From positions 1 through 13,209 of the forward strand of contig JAEWHR010000195.1 of NCBI GenBank assembly GCA_023387655.1: a stretch of 13,209 nt of DNA, given 5' to 3'. The notes below the pieces were generated by a model. That model was not told the DNA's origin. It ran no database searches and was given only the letters and a program-made list of their open reading frames with translations. Shown here one piece after another: positions 5,214-12,544 of the stretch. Origin of the DNA: Bacillota bacterium (lineage in GTDB: Bacteria > Bacillota > Clostridia > Lachnospirales > Lachnospiraceae). Position 1 is the first letter of the stretch. Each line of letters opens with the position of its first letter. Made by a program: the position numbers and the translations under genes.

Positions 5214-5242
5214 ACTATAATTCTTTCATCGTACTATGTCAA
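5214..5242 (-). promoter_or_regulatory. Sigma-A promoter of the bfd-GNAT operon
   Basis: A perfect -35 TTGACA (5242-5237), a 17-bp spacer and a -10 TATAGT (5219-5214, 5/6). The leader to the ATG at 5127 is about 80 nt. A weaker second promoter (TTGATA 5185-5180, TATTAA 5163-5158, 16-bp spacer) lies between it and the gene. Confidence 0.7.
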
Positions 5243-5307
5243 CAGCGCCAATTTAACTATTCTAACGGCTTTCCTAAGCTTCGCTGGACACATGACACAC
5301 CACGTAG

Positions 5308-5337
5308 AAAAAAGCTCCATCGTTACCGATGAAGCTT
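5308..5337 (-). terminator. Terminator of the L25 gene
   Basis: An 11-bp stem (5312-5322 with 5327-5337) closes a GTAA tetraloop of the GNRA type. In the minus-strand RNA the single non-Watson-Crick position is a G-U pair. Six T residues follow. It lies about 65 nt after the L25 stop. Confidence 0.85.
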
Positions 5338-5401
5338 CTAAAATTACTTTTACATTGACTTGCTATGCCTAAAGTACAGCATCAACATAATCTAGTTTAT
5401 T

Positions 5402-5983
5402 TTATTCAGTCTCAACTACTTCTTGCTTACGAGTTCCTTTAACTGATATGATTTTTAACTCTGGATCTAGGTCAGAAGTAATTCCTTTTGGGAGTTTTAG
5501 GTCTTTAAATAAAATACTATCACCAGACACCATATTAGCCACATCAATTTCTATATCATGTGGTATGTCATGTGGTAAACCATTTACAGTGATTAAGTCT
5601 ACATGACTATTGAGAAGTAACCTTTTTGCCTCAAGAAATTCTGTACCTATAATTTTGATAGCTACCTCTTGCTTAATCTCTTCAGATAGGGAAACTAATT
5701 GAAAATCCAGATGAGAGATCTCATTGATAATAGGTGCAACTTGAATATCTTTTGTCATAACTGTATATGCTTCATTATTAGGAGCTACAAGCTTAAACAC
5801 AGCGTTTCTACCAAATTCTTTTATTGATTTTCTAAAATCATCCTTCTTAACAGCGATCGATATGGATTCCACTCCTCTACCAAAAATATTGCCAGGTAAG
5901 TATCCATTTCTTCTTAATAACTTATTTGCACCCTTGCTTGTGCTACTTCTTGTTTCAATGTTCATAATTGCAGTTTCTTGCAT
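5402..5983 (-). CDS. rplY: 50S ribosomal protein L25, CTC type
   Basis: The 193-residue protein has the long, two-domain form (general stress protein CTC in Bacillus). The N-terminal 5S-rRNA-binding domain (about 5-95) contains SKGANKLLRRNGYLPGNIFG and the late ISHLDFQLVS segment. The C-terminal beta-rich TL5/CTC domain (about 100-185) contains VNGLPHDIPHDIEIDVANM and DILFKDLKLPKG-like residues. It binds 5S rRNA in the central protuberance. The start at 5983 is chosen for AAGGAGG at 9 nt; an in-frame upstream ATG at 6025 would lie before that site. It is alone, with its own terminator and a long leader. L25 is often dispensable and stress-linked in this phylum, which fits a separately regulated unit. 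Confidence 0.92.
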   Translation of the reverse strand: MQETAIMNIETRSSTSKGANKLLRRNGYLPGNIFGRGVESISIAVKKDDFRKSIKEFGRNAVFKLVAPNNEAYTVMTKDIQVAPIINEISHLDFQLVSLSEEIKQEVAIKIIGTEFLEAKRLLLNSHVDLITVNGLPHDIPHDIEIDVANMVSGDSILFKDLKLPKGITSDLDPELKIISVKGTRKQEVVETE

Positions 5984-6013
5984 ACTAAAAAGCCTCCTTA
6001 AAATTTCATATAA

Positions 6014-6029
6014 TGTAATGACCATTACA
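6014..6029. promoter_or_regulatory. 16-bp inverted repeat near the L25 ribosome-binding site
   Basis: TGTAATG and CATTACA flank AC, 14 bp upstream of the Shine-Dalgarno sequence on the minus strand. It could be an operator or a small leader hairpin; with a 2-base loop an RNA hairpin would lose at least one pair. Confidence 0.35.
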
Positions 6030-6257
6030 ATAGCCTTCTTAACTATATAATGATGATCAAAGTATCTAATTCAGTGTGATTTATCGAATATACAATTTTA
6101 GAATTCAAAAATAATTCAAAGAAATATATGATATTTGATCAATATTTTTTAAACATAATGTTCTAAATTGAAATTTAATTATGTAATTTTACAAAAATAT
6201 TTTATTTTTCTTTTATTTTTTATAATCACAGAGAATCGTAAATAATACATTACTTCT

Positions 6258-6285
6258 ATTATAGTATAAATCTGCAATTAGTCAA
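6258..6285 (-). promoter_or_regulatory. Sigma-A promoter upstream of L25
   Basis: A -35 TTGACT (6285-6280, 5/6), a 16-bp spacer and a perfect -10 TATAAT (6263-6258). The start would be near 6251, leaving about 268 nt before the L25 ATG. Confidence 0.65.
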
Positions 6286-6323
6286 GTCGTCTCTTTATTT
6301 GTCTGAAAATTTTAGAAAAAATC

Positions 6324-6374
6324 AAAAAAGTCTTTGCCTAATTGCTTGAGTAGCAACTAAACAAAGACTTTTTT
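6324..6374. terminator. Bidirectional-looking terminator of the ABC transporter operon
   Basis: A 13-bp perfect outer stem (6324-6336 with 6362-6374, AAAAAAGTCTTTG and its complement) encloses a smaller hairpin TTGCT-TGAGT-AGCAA (6342-6356). The A6/T6 ends supply T-runs in both directions. It lies about 85 bp after the ATPase stop. Confidence 0.8.
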
Positions 6375-6457
6375 AATTTGAATATTTTTACATCACTCTT
6401 ACCTTATTCATTCAAAGTAAAAGTGTTTTAGAGCTATACTAACGAAACAAAACTCTA

Positions 6458-7252
6458 TTACCCTAGAATAGCGGAATCGTTTGTAAATTCTTCACCACTT
6501 GCTTCTTCGAATTTATGAAGAAGATCCTCCACCGTCAGTTTTTTCTTCTCTTCCCCTTTAATATCCAGAATAATCCTTCCATTATTTAACATAATCAAGC
6601 GATTTCCATGTACAATTGCATCCCTCATATTATGAGTAATCATCAAGGTCGTTAGATTATGCTGTTTTACCATCATCTCTGTAGTTTCTAAGACCTTTGC
6701 TGCAGTTTTTGGATCCAAAGCTGCAGTATGCTCATCTAAAAGTAGGAGCTTAGGTTTTTGCATCGTTGCCATAAGAAGTGTTAATGCCTGTCTTTGTCCA
6801 CCGGAAAGAAGACCGACTTTAGCGGTAAGACGATTTTCAAGGCCAAGGTCTAATATTTTTAGTAATTCCTTATATTCTTCTTTTTCGGATTTTCTAATCC
6901 CAACTTTTAGGGTTCGACTTTTGCCACGTCGCTTTGCCAGCGCAAGATTTTCTTCAATTCCCATAGAGGCTGCTGTACCTGTCATTGGATCTTGAAACAC
7001 TCTACCTAGATATTGTGCTCGTTTATGTTCCGGTAATTTGGTTACATCCACTCCATCAATTAGAATCTTCCCTTCATCAACAAGCCACGTACCAGCAATT
7101 GCATTCAGTAAAGTTGATTTTCCAGCACCATTTCCACCAATTACGGTAACAAATTCTCCATCTTCTATCGTTAAGGAGAGTCCATTGAGGGCACTTTTTT
7201 CGTTTACTGTACCCGGATTAAATGTTTTATAAATATCAAGTATTTCAAGCAA
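6458..7252 (-). CDS. ABC transporter ATP-binding protein (TrpZ-like, COG1101 class)
   Basis: The 264-residue ATPase has all nucleotide-binding motifs: Walker A GGNGAGKST (39-47), Q-loop Q87 in RVFQDP, signature LSGGQ (149-153), Walker B LLLLDEH (169-175) with catalytic E174, and switch H207 in MITHNMRDA. It powers import through the neighbouring permease on the cytoplasmic side. Translation starts at TTG (7252-7250), supported by GGGGAGGG about 7 nt upstream and by a gap of a single base after the permease stop, which suggests coupled translation. The order lipoprotein, permease, ATPase is that of tryptophan/tyrosine importers of the TrpXYZ class. Substrate assignment by family only. Confidence 0.9.
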   Translation of the reverse strand: MLEILDIYKTFNPGTVNEKSALNGLSLTIEDGEFVTVIGGNGAGKSTLLNAIAGTWLVDEGKILIDGVDVTKLPEHKRAQYLGRVFQDPMTGTAASMGIEENLALAKRRGKSRTLKVGIRKSEKEEYKELLKILDLGLENRLTAKVGLLSGGQRQALTLLMATMQKPKLLLLDEHTAALDPKTAAKVLETTEMMVKQHNLTTLMITHNMRDAIVHGNRLIMLNNGRIILDIKGEEKKKLTVEDLLHKFEEASGEEFTNDSAILG

Positions 7253-7253
7253 A

Positions 7254-8171
7254 CTATTTCCCTCCCCTTTTCACTGGTTTTGTCCAATAGGTCTTCTTCA
7301 AGTATGGGAATGCAAGGAAAAAGGCTACTATAGCTGCGGTAAATAGTTTTAATAAGTCTGTATCTACCCCTATCATCATAACTAGTTGTAAAACTAAAAA
7401 ATATACAATAGATCCTAATGCCACTGCTACCAATCGAAGGGCAAAATTTCGGAATACTTTTCCTAAGATAGCTTCTCCAATGATAACTGCTGCTAAACCA
7501 ATAACGATAGCACCGCGCCCCATATTCACATCGGCAAAACCCTGATACTGTGCTAAAAGTGCACTTGAAAGTGCTACTAATCCATTGGAGATCATAAGCC
7601 CAAGGACTTTATTTCTATTTGTATTAATGCCTTGCGCACGCGCCATATTTCCATTACACCCTGTTGCTCTTAAAGAACATCCGATCTCTGTTCCAAAGAA
7701 CCAATACAGAAGAACAATTAATACAATAATCAGTATTGCTATGAAGAATATGGTATTACGAAGTAGCGGAAGTTCTTTTATATATCGAAGTGATACAAGT
7801 AAATCATATCGATCTACGCTAAGCGATTGATTCGGCTTTGTCATGATTTTTAAGTTTACAGAATATAAGGAAAGTTGGGTCAGTATACCTGATAATATGG
7901 CTGGAATCCCCATAAAGGTATGTAACATTCCAGTTACAAAACCTGTCAGCATGCCCGCTACTACTGATGCGATTAGTGCAACCCATGGATTATGACCAGC
8001 CAGCATCATCATCGCACAAACAGCTCCTCCGGTGCACATACTACCATCTACCGTTAAATCAGCAATATCTAATATTCGGTATGTAATAAAAACACCAATC
8101 GCCATAATTCCCCAAATCAATCCTTGGGCAACATTACCTGGCAAAGCGTTCATAAATGTCATTATGTTCAT
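7254..8171 (-). CDS. ABC transporter permease (TrpY-like, COG4120 class)
   Basis: The 305-residue membrane protein has about eight or nine helices and belongs to the branched-chain-amino-acid-type permeases (BPD_transp_2). Typical segments are the early DIADLTVDGS (35-44) after the first helix and the cytoplasmic coupling loop GTEIGCSLRATG (160-171) that meets the ATPase. It probably works as a homodimer, since no second permease gene is present. The start at 8171 has GGAGG 10 nt upstream. It follows the lipoprotein gene by 100 bp without a terminator. It leads directly into the ATPase gene. Confidence 0.9.
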   Translation of the reverse strand: MNIMTFMNALPGNVAQGLIWGIMAIGVFITYRILDIADLTVDGSMCTGGAVCAMMMLAGHNPWVALIASVVAGMLTGFVTGMLHTFMGIPAILSGILTQLSLYSVNLKIMTKPNQSLSVDRYDLLVSLRYIKELPLLRNTIFFIAILIIVLIVLLYWFFGTEIGCSLRATGCNGNMARAQGINTNRNKVLGLMISNGLVALSSALLAQYQGFADVNMGRGAIVIGLAAVIIGEAILGKVFRNFALRLVAVALGSIVYFLVLQLVMMIGVDTDLLKLFTAAIVAFFLAFPYLKKTYWTKPVKRGGK

Positions 8172-8271
8172 TTATTTTTATCCTCCGATATTATCGTACA
8201 ATAATCAATAACCTGAAAAAGATCCAATGATCTAATTGTTATCCTATGTACTCTACTTTTCCGTATAATTA

Positions 8272-9222
8272 TTATTTGATTTCTTCATAACCATCTGGAA
8301 TCGTTATCCCTAATTCATCACATATGGTTTTGTTGTATTTCTTTGCTACATTCGTTACATAAGAAATCGGCATTTTAGAGATATCTTCTCCTTTTAGTAC
8401 TTTTGCTGCCATCTTCCCTGTTTCAACTCCAAGATCATAGTAACTAATACTTAAAGTTGCTACACCACAGCCTGAAGCAATTCCTTCTTCGCCAGCAACA
8501 ACCGGTACTTTTGCTGGTCGGCAGATGTTATCTATAATTCCAGTGTTGGATGCCACTGCATTATCTGTTGGTACATAGATAACGTCTGATTCGGCTGCTG
8601 CACTAGTAGTAACTGCTGCTAAATCATTGGAATCTGAAAATGCATAGTTTTTACATTCATAACCTAATTCCTCTAAGTAACCTTTAATTGTATCAACTTG
8701 ATACTGAGAATTTGGTTCAGCAGAACAATAGAGTAATCCAACTTTCTTTGCATCTGGAAATAATTCTTTTACCATCTGTGCTTGTTGATCTAAAGGAGCA
8801 AGATCCGAAGTACCTGAAATGTTATTCCCTACTGTTCCATTAAAATCTTCTATACCTAAAGCCACTCCATATTCTGTAATTGAGGTTCCAAGAATAGGAA
8901 TTTTATCTGTACCTGCTGCACCCGCTTGTAGAGAAGCTGTTGCATTTGCAAGGATTAAATCCACATTACTAGAAACAAAACCATTAATAATAGTAGGACA
9001 GGTATTAGAATCTCCTTGTGCATTTTGAACATCAAATGTTACACTATCTCCTAATTCTTCTTTTAATTGATCCATAAAACCTTTCGTAGCTGCATCAAGC
9101 GCTTCATGCTGTATTAACTGACAAATACCAACTCTGTATGTTGCAGTATTCTTTGTTCCACAAGCAACCAATCCCACTGTTAAAATCGATACAGCAAGTA
9201 TTGATAAAAACCTTTTTTTCAT
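8272..9222 (-). CDS. ABC transporter substrate-binding lipoprotein (TrpX-like, COG2984 class)
   Basis: The 316-residue protein has a lipoprotein signal (KKR, hydrophobic core, lipobox LVAC with C21 as the lipidated residue). It then shows the two-lobed binding fold of the ABC_sub_bind family: YRVGICQLIQHEALDAATKG at the start of the mature part, ILANATASLQAG in lobe one, KKVGLLYCSAEPNSQ at the hinge, and DVIYVPTDNAV and ISYYDLG in lobe two. It captures ligand outside the membrane for the permease and ATPase downstream. Tryptophan or tyrosine is the family-based guess; the ligand cannot be read from the sequence. The ATG at 9222 has AGGAGG upstream and a near-consensus promoter. Confidence 0.9.
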   Translation of the reverse strand: MKKRFLSILAVSILTVGLVACGTKNTATYRVGICQLIQHEALDAATKGFMDQLKEELGDSVTFDVQNAQGDSNTCPTIINGFVSSNVDLILANATASLQAGAAGTDKIPILGTSITEYGVALGIEDFNGTVGNNISGTSDLAPLDQQAQMVKELFPDAKKVGLLYCSAEPNSQYQVDTIKGYLEELGYECKNYAFSDSNDLAAVTTSAAAESDVIYVPTDNAVASNTGIIDNICRPAKVPVVAGEEGIASGCGVATLSISYYDLGVETGKMAAKVLKGEDISKMPISYVTNVAKKYNKTICDELGITIPDGYEEIK

Positions 9223-9256
9223 AAATCTTATCCTCCTATGCTATTAGCTGTTTATT

Positions 9257-9285
9257 ACTATATCACTTTAAAGCATTAAGGTCAA
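9257..9285 (-). promoter_or_regulatory. Sigma-A promoter of the ABC transporter operon
   Basis: A -35 TTGACC (9285-9280, 5/6), a 17-bp spacer and a -10 TATAGT (9262-9257, 5/6). The leader is only about 28 nt, which leaves no room for a T-box or other riboswitch downstream of this promoter. Confidence 0.75.
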
Positions 9286-9363
9286 TATTTTCTACCAGAT
9301 TTTACATCACTTTTTGTCCTATTATTTTTCGAAACTCTTTCACACTTCTAGACTTTTCGATAC

Positions 9364-9392
9364 AAAAAAAGCCATTCTATTGAATGACTTTT
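9364..9392 (-). terminator. Terminator of the MFS transporter gene
   Basis: An 11-bp stem (9367-9377 with 9382-9392, one G-U pair in the RNA) with a 4-base loop is followed on the minus strand by seven T residues. It begins 16 nt after the stop. Confidence 0.85.
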
Positions 9393-9408
9393 AATAATAA
9401 CTTCACCA

Positions 9409-10659
9409 TTATGGACAGCCCGCTTGAGTACAGCGTTTTTTCCAACCAATTGTTATACTTAATAATGCTATAATTAATAAGCAAATCATTCCATAAAGAA
9501 CAACCTGATAACTTCTTGTCATATCATAGATAAAGCCATATACAGGAATTAGTATAATTGATGCAATAGGTGCTCCCATCGATACTTTAGCAAATATTTT
9601 TTCATAATCTGTTTGTCCATAAAATTTTAGTGTTAAAATAGGTGCTAAAACCATAATCCCCGAACTCACCAATCCATGTAAAAAGGTAGATAAACTAAAG
9701 ACGATAAAGCTATTTCTACTAAATAAAAATCCGATTATAGCCAAAATACCAATTCCGATCATTCCATAGCAAGTCTTTAGGCTACCGATTTTATCACTAA
9801 CAATCCCTATCGCTATAGATCCAATTGCACTTCCAACGGAAGCATACGCTAAAGCAGCACCAGTTTGCTTGACACTATATCCTAATAAAGATCCGTAGGT
9901 TGGAATGTGTTGTATAAAAACACCGATACCAGTTATTGTAATCATAAATAATAGGAGTAAATAGAATGAAATCGATTTGAGCGCTGTCTTTTCGGATATC
10001 TCAACTGTAGCATTGCCTTCACCAAGGGAATCCCTCTTTGTGGTTTTGGAATCCGATCCATACGCGGAAAGATTGATATCTTCCGGCTTGTTTTTTAATA
10101 AAATTAATGCCGTTAGAAGAACAATGAAAAAAGTTAACCCTCCGATAAAGATATAACCTACCCGCCATCCACGTTGTGAAATGATATTGGATGTGAGAGG
10201 CTGCAAAACTGCACCAAATAATCCTACAAACGCCATCTGTATTCCCATCATCATACCTGGGTTTTTCGCAAACCAACGATTGATCAGAATCGGTCCTAAT
10301 AGATTTACTAGGATTGTAGCACCCATTGCATAAGGAATCGCTAATATATACCAGCCATATACGGTATTCATATAACCCAAAGCCATAAAAGATAGTGCTT
10401 GGAGTACTGCTCCTACCAAAGCCATAATACGAATATTATATTTATTAATAAGTTTACCGGCAATAGGCAGCCATAAAACCATAACAATTGAAGTAATGCT
10501 CAAGTAAATTGAAAGGGTTCCGATTCCTACACCAATATCTTCTGATACTGGGGATAAGAAAAGACCAGAGGTCATATTAATTCCACCACCCGCAAATCCA
10601 CGAATTAATATAACACCCAGTAGTATTAACCAAGCATAATGTAATTTTATTTTTCCCAT
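9409..10659 (-). CDS. MFS transporter, oxalate/formate-antiporter-like (OFA/MCT group)
   Basis: The 416-residue protein has the 12-helix major facilitator layout with a polar central loop (about 189-228). Family-typical segments are HYAWLILLGV at the N-terminus, the helix 4-5 loop with NRWFAKNPGMMMGI (127-140), as in the OFA and monocarboxylate groups, and GIVSDKIG (285-292) in the helix 8-9 loop. The likely cargo is a small carboxylate (oxalate, formate, lactate, pyruvate), but no metabolic gene nearby narrows it. It is a single-gene unit: 278 bp separate it from katA and a terminator follows. The start at 10659 is supported by AAGG 6 nt and GAGG 11 nt upstream. Confidence 0.88.
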   Translation of the reverse strand: MGKIKLHYAWLILLGVILIRGFAGGGINMTSGLFLSPVSEDIGVGIGTLSIYLSITSIVMVLWLPIAGKLINKYNIRIMALVGAVLQALSFMALGYMNTVYGWYILAIPYAMGATILVNLLGPILINRWFAKNPGMMMGIQMAFVGLFGAVLQPLTSNIISQRGWRVGYIFIGGLTFFIVLLTALILLKNKPEDINLSAYGSDSKTTKRDSLGEGNATVEISEKTALKSISFYLLLLFMITITGIGVFIQHIPTYGSLLGYSVKQTGAALAYASVGSAIGSIAIGIVSDKIGSLKTCYGMIGIGILAIIGFLFSRNSFIVFSLSTFLHGLVSSGIMVLAPILTLKFYGQTDYEKIFAKVSMGAPIASIILIPVYGFIYDMTRSYQVVLYGMICLLIIALLSITIGWKKRCTQAGCP

Positions 10660-10757
10660 ATTCTACCTTACCTCGTTAATTAAACTAGCCTCTTTCTTTG
10701 ATATATAATATAATCCAATCTTCTAAAAATGAAATTCATATTTTAGTATCTTACTAT

Positions 10758-10791
10758 ATTGTGTTTTTATTCAGATTGTGTTTTTATTCAG
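10758..10791. repeat. Perfect tandem duplication of 17 bp upstream of the MFS gene
   Basis: ATTGTGTTTTTATTCAG occurs twice head to tail (10758-10774, 10775-10791), followed by ATT of a third copy. It lies about 100-130 bp before the MFS start and could be paired binding sites or simple replication slippage. Confidence 0.8.
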
Positions 10792-10890
10792 ATTTTCTTT
10801 TTAGCTCATTATATCTTATGATTTTTCTTGCAATGAAGCCAACTAACCTCATAATCAAGCAGACACATAAATTTATTTCTCTTTTCTTAC

Positions 10891-10923
10891 AAAAAAATAG
10901 ACCGCAGAAAAATCATCTGCGGT
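10891..10923 (-). terminator. Terminator of the catalase gene
   Basis: An 8-bp stem (ACCGCAGA 10901-10908 with TCTGCGGT 10916-10923) with a 7-base loop is followed on the minus strand by CTA and then seven T residues. It starts 14 nt after the catalase stop. Confidence 0.85.
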
Positions 10924-10937
10924 TTACTTTTTTAAAT

Positions 10938-12449
10938 CTATGCTTTTAATGTTGCTTCAATCAGTCCATTATTATCTAATTTTGATAATTCTATCACTTT
11001 TTCAATTTCAAGACCCATTGCTTCTGTTATACGTTCACCATATTCGGTATCAGCTAGGTAACAATGTACAGCATGACGATACTTTACGTTGTCTGTAACT
11101 GGAGCAATATCAGCAGCTGTATTTTCTATTAGAAGCTTTCGTTTTTCTTCTGTCATTATGCGATATAGGTCTCCTCCAGCACGGAAATTATCATCCGTTG
11201 GATCATCCTTCGGATCAAATCTATACATTGCACCTTCTAAATCAAGCGGTGGTTCTGCCACATCCGGCTGTGGTGACCAATAGCCTTCACTGTTTGGAGA
11301 ATATGCAGGTAGTCTTCCATAGTTCCCATCTACACGCATTGCGCCATCACGGTGATATTCATTAACTTCACATTTAGCACGGTTAACTGGTATATGATTA
11401 TGATTAACACCAAGTCTATATCTCTGCGCATCTCCATATGCAAAAAGTCTTCCTTGTAAAAATTTATCTGGAGAGAAACCAATACCTGGAACAACATGTG
11501 CTGGTGTAAACGCAGCTTGTTCTACCTCTGCAAAATAGTTCTCAGGATTACGATTAAGTTCAAGAACACCCACTTCTATTAATGGAAATTCTTTATGGCG
11601 CCAAATTTTTGTGATATCAAAAGGATTTTCATAATGATTTTTTGCCTGCTCTTCTGTCATTATCTGAACATACATAGTCCACTTTGGATAATTTCCACGT
11701 TCGATAGATTCAAAAAGATCTCTACCATGACTTTCTCTATCTCTTCCACAGATTTCATTTGCTTCTTTATTCGTAAGATTTTTTATTCCTTGCTGTGTTA
11801 GGAAATGGAATTTACACCATACACGTTCATTGTTTTCATTGTAAAAGGAAAAAGTGTGCTCTCCGAAAAAGTGCATGTTGCGGAAAGATGCTGGTATTCC
11901 TCTATCTGACATGACAATCGTTCTTTGATGGAAACTTTCTGGAAGTAGTGTCCAAAAATCCCAATTATTCTGTGCTGAACGCATACCGGTTCTTGGATCG
12001 CGTTTAACTGCTCGGTTTAGATCCGAAAAATTATGTACATCACGAATAAAAAATGTTGGAGTATTATTTCCTACAAGATCCCAGTTACCTTCCTCCGTAT
12101 AGAATTTTACAGCAACTCCACGTATATCACGTTCTGCATCTGCTGCCCCTCGCTCACCGGCTACCGTAGAAAACCGAATAAAAAGGTCTGTTTTAGTACC
12201 AGGTTGAAGAACCTTGGCTTTGGTATACTTAGAAATGTCACCTGTAACGGTTAGATTTCCATATGCTCCCCAACCTTTTGCATGCATACGACGCTCTGGA
12301 ATAACTTCTCGATTAAAATGTGCCATTTTTTCCATTAGCCACACATCCTGCATAACAACAGGGCCTCTAGGTCCAGCTGTTATAGAATTTTCGTTGTCTG
12401 CTATTGGTGCACCAACTTCATTCGTTAATTTCTTATTATCGTACTTCAT
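10938..12449 (-). CDS. katA: Monofunctional haem catalase
   Basis: The 503-residue enzyme is a small-subunit (KatA-type) catalase converting hydrogen peroxide to water and oxygen in the cytoplasm. The catalytic H56 lies in PERRMHAKGWGAYG, the distal Asn in VGNNTPTFFIRD (N128/N129), and the haem-ligand Y338 in RLFAYGDAQRYRLG. The length and the C-terminal helical region are complete. The start at 12449 is chosen for AAGGAGGTATC directly upstream; an in-frame ATG at 12497 precedes that site and has none. It follows the membrane protein gene by 95 bp. I found no clear PerR box (TTATAATnATTATAA-like), but an 18-bp near-palindrome lies in the leader. Catalase in a fermentative clostridium suggests exposure to air or host-derived peroxide. 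Confidence 0.96.
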   Translation of the reverse strand: MKYDNKKLTNEVGAPIADNENSITAGPRGPVVMQDVWLMEKMAHFNREVIPERRMHAKGWGAYGNLTVTGDISKYTKAKVLQPGTKTDLFIRFSTVAGERGAADAERDIRGVAVKFYTEEGNWDLVGNNTPTFFIRDVHNFSDLNRAVKRDPRTGMRSAQNNWDFWTLLPESFHQRTIVMSDRGIPASFRNMHFFGEHTFSFYNENNERVWCKFHFLTQQGIKNLTNKEANEICGRDRESHGRDLFESIERGNYPKWTMYVQIMTEEQAKNHYENPFDITKIWRHKEFPLIEVGVLELNRNPENYFAEVEQAAFTPAHVVPGIGFSPDKFLQGRLFAYGDAQRYRLGVNHNHIPVNRAKCEVNEYHRDGAMRVDGNYGRLPAYSPNSEGYWSPQPDVAEPPLDLEGAMYRFDPKDDPTDDNFRAGGDLYRIMTEEKRKLLIENTAADIAPVTDNVKYRHAVHCYLADTEYGERITEAMGLEIEKVIELSKLDNNGLIEATLKA

Positions 12450-12480
12450 GATACCTCCTTCAAAATTAGCGTTATTATTC

Positions 12481-12498
12481 AATGCAAAATTCTGCATT
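12481..12498. promoter_or_regulatory. 18-bp near-palindrome upstream of katA
   Basis: AATGCAAAATTCTGCATT is an inverted repeat with 6-bp perfect arms and one mismatched pair in the centre, 32-49 bp before the katA ATG. It is a candidate operator. It does not fit the usual PerR consensus. A second dyad, CCAATC-ATTA-GATTGG (12517-12532), lies just upstream and lacks a T-run. Confidence 0.4.
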
Positions 12499-12544
12499 TT
12501 TATGAATTACAGCATTCCAATCATTAGATTGGGCTGGTTCATAC

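Larger units (their letters stand above)
5984..6457. other. Long AT-rich leader and spacer upstream of L25
   Basis: This 474-bp gap holds the L25 leader (about 5984-6251), the L25 promoter (6258-6285) and the terminator of the ABC operon (6324-6374). The leader is extremely AT-rich with homopolymer runs. I found no known riboswitch motif and no small open frame with a ribosome-binding site. Confidence 0.6.

Noticed and set aside
6160..6251. Leader peptide in the L25 leader (23 codons from an ATG near 6251)
   Set aside because: It has no ribosome-binding site and its Lys/Ile/Asn-rich composition is what random AT-rich DNA would give.
9223..9408. T-box or other riboswitch before the ABC transporter
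   Set aside because: No conserved T-box sequence (AGGGTGGNACCGCG-like) was seen, the promoter leaves a leader of only about 28 nt, and the only strong hairpin is the terminator of the preceding MFS gene.
10019..10276. Minus-strand open frame of 85 codons inside the MFS gene
   Set aside because: It lies in another frame within a clear transporter gene and has no start signal; its Trp/His/Ser-rich translation is typical of frame-shifted membrane-protein coding DNA.
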